Positions 63,661 through 64,000 of a stretch of DNA of 64,000 nt are shown in pieces. Made by a program: the position numbers and the translations under genes. Each line of letters begins with the position of its first letter. Position 1 is the stretch's first letter. The stretch comes from Closterium sp. NIES-65. Lineage: Eukaryota; Streptophyta; Zygnematophyceae; Desmidiales; Closteriaceae. The notes beneath the pieces are model-generated. The model worked only from the letters and a program-made list of their open reading frames with translations, was not told the DNA's origin and made no database searches. The stretch spans positions 62,001 through 126,000 of the forward strand of contig CANXME010002514.1 of assembly GCA_948144175.1 (NCBI GenBank), read 5' to 3'.

Positions 63661-64000
63661 CTAGGGCAGCAACACCTAGGGCTCCTCTATTTTTTGTTTT
63701 TTTAAAGAACTATTTATTTATTTTAGGGTTTGGCAGGGCGCACTAGGCGCTGCAGAGGTGGCTCGCGGGCTGCACGGGTGGCTCGTGGGCTGCACGGGTG
63801 GCTCGCGGGCTGCAACAGGTAGGCGCGCTAGCTGTAGGGGCGGTTCGCGGGCTGCAGTGGAGGCTCGCGGGCTGCAGACGGGCTGCGCACGGGCTGCAAG
63901 GGTCTGCGCGCGGGCGGCTTGCACGGGGCGGCGCGTCGCGAGGCCGGCAGGGGCGGCGCGCAGGCAGGCAGGGCAGACGGGCGTCGCGGCGGGCTGGGGC
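63661..64000. repeat. T-rich joint and GC-rich tandem repeats
   Basis: A T-rich patch (63690-63725) separates C2 from GC-rich sequence with three clear 20-21-bp units GGCTCGCGGGCTGCACGGGT at 63760-63820 and looser copies to the window end. It recalls the C1 leader repeats in composition but not in unit. The C2 gag core is not found here, so C2 may be interrupted near 63660. Confidence 0.65.

Overview
The window is a nest of LTR retrotransposons from a eukaryotic nuclear genome. I found no host gene, rRNA, tRNA, CRISPR array or prokaryotic feature. The Ty1/copia elements with primer-binding sites matching initiator-Met tRNA, the Ty3/gypsy chromovirus-like fragment and the GC-rich protein style point to the green lineage. 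A streptophyte alga or other non-flowering plant is my guess from the look of the polyproteins; the sequence alone does not settle it.

Layout from left to right. 1-2860: 5' half of a copia element (family C, copy C1, minus strand) that runs off the left edge. 2861-5243: 3' half of another copia element (family E, plus). About 5244-9807: family B copy B1 (minus). 9808-16662: family A copy A1 (minus). 16663-25512: family B copy B2 (minus), split by A2 (16910-23765, minus). 25513 to about 37900: a Ty3/gypsy fossil (plus), split by an unclassified 1.03-kb insert (26795-27823) and by A3 (28912-36909, plus); A3 itself holds a solo family A LTR, A4 (33700-34837, minus). About 38613-63660: family C copy C2 (minus), split by a 19.9-kb block (39429-59347) in which two family A copies, A5 and A6 (plus), are joined in tandem around one central LTR; A5 is split again by A7 (44796-51614, minus). 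63661-64000: low-complexity, GC-rich tandem repeats.

Family A dominates. It is about 6855 bp long, with 1093-bp LTRs (TGTTGG...CCAACA), a PBS matching initiator-Met tRNA 3 bp inside the 5' LTR, one 1526-codon gag-pol frame (zinc knuckle, aspartic protease, DD35E integrase, reverse transcriptase, RNase H in Ty1/copia order), a purine-rich tract and 5-bp target-site duplications (TSDs). By-eye LTR comparison gives a relative age order: A1 (no difference seen), A2 and A7 (about 3-4 differences), A6 (about 2%), A3 (about 3%), A5 (about 5%). A2 and A7 look whole in the coding region; A1 and A6 have about one break each; A3 has about one plus the inserted LTR; A5 has more than ten. Families B, C, E and the gypsy element are older and broken in many places.

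I found no new cellular system. The points most worth a second look are the two-element, three-LTR array flanked by one TSD, the tandemly repeated 264-bp LTR segment with a mosaic middle unit, the unclassified 1.03-kb insert, the solo LTR with a duplicated 45-bp tip, and the evidence of recent family A activity.
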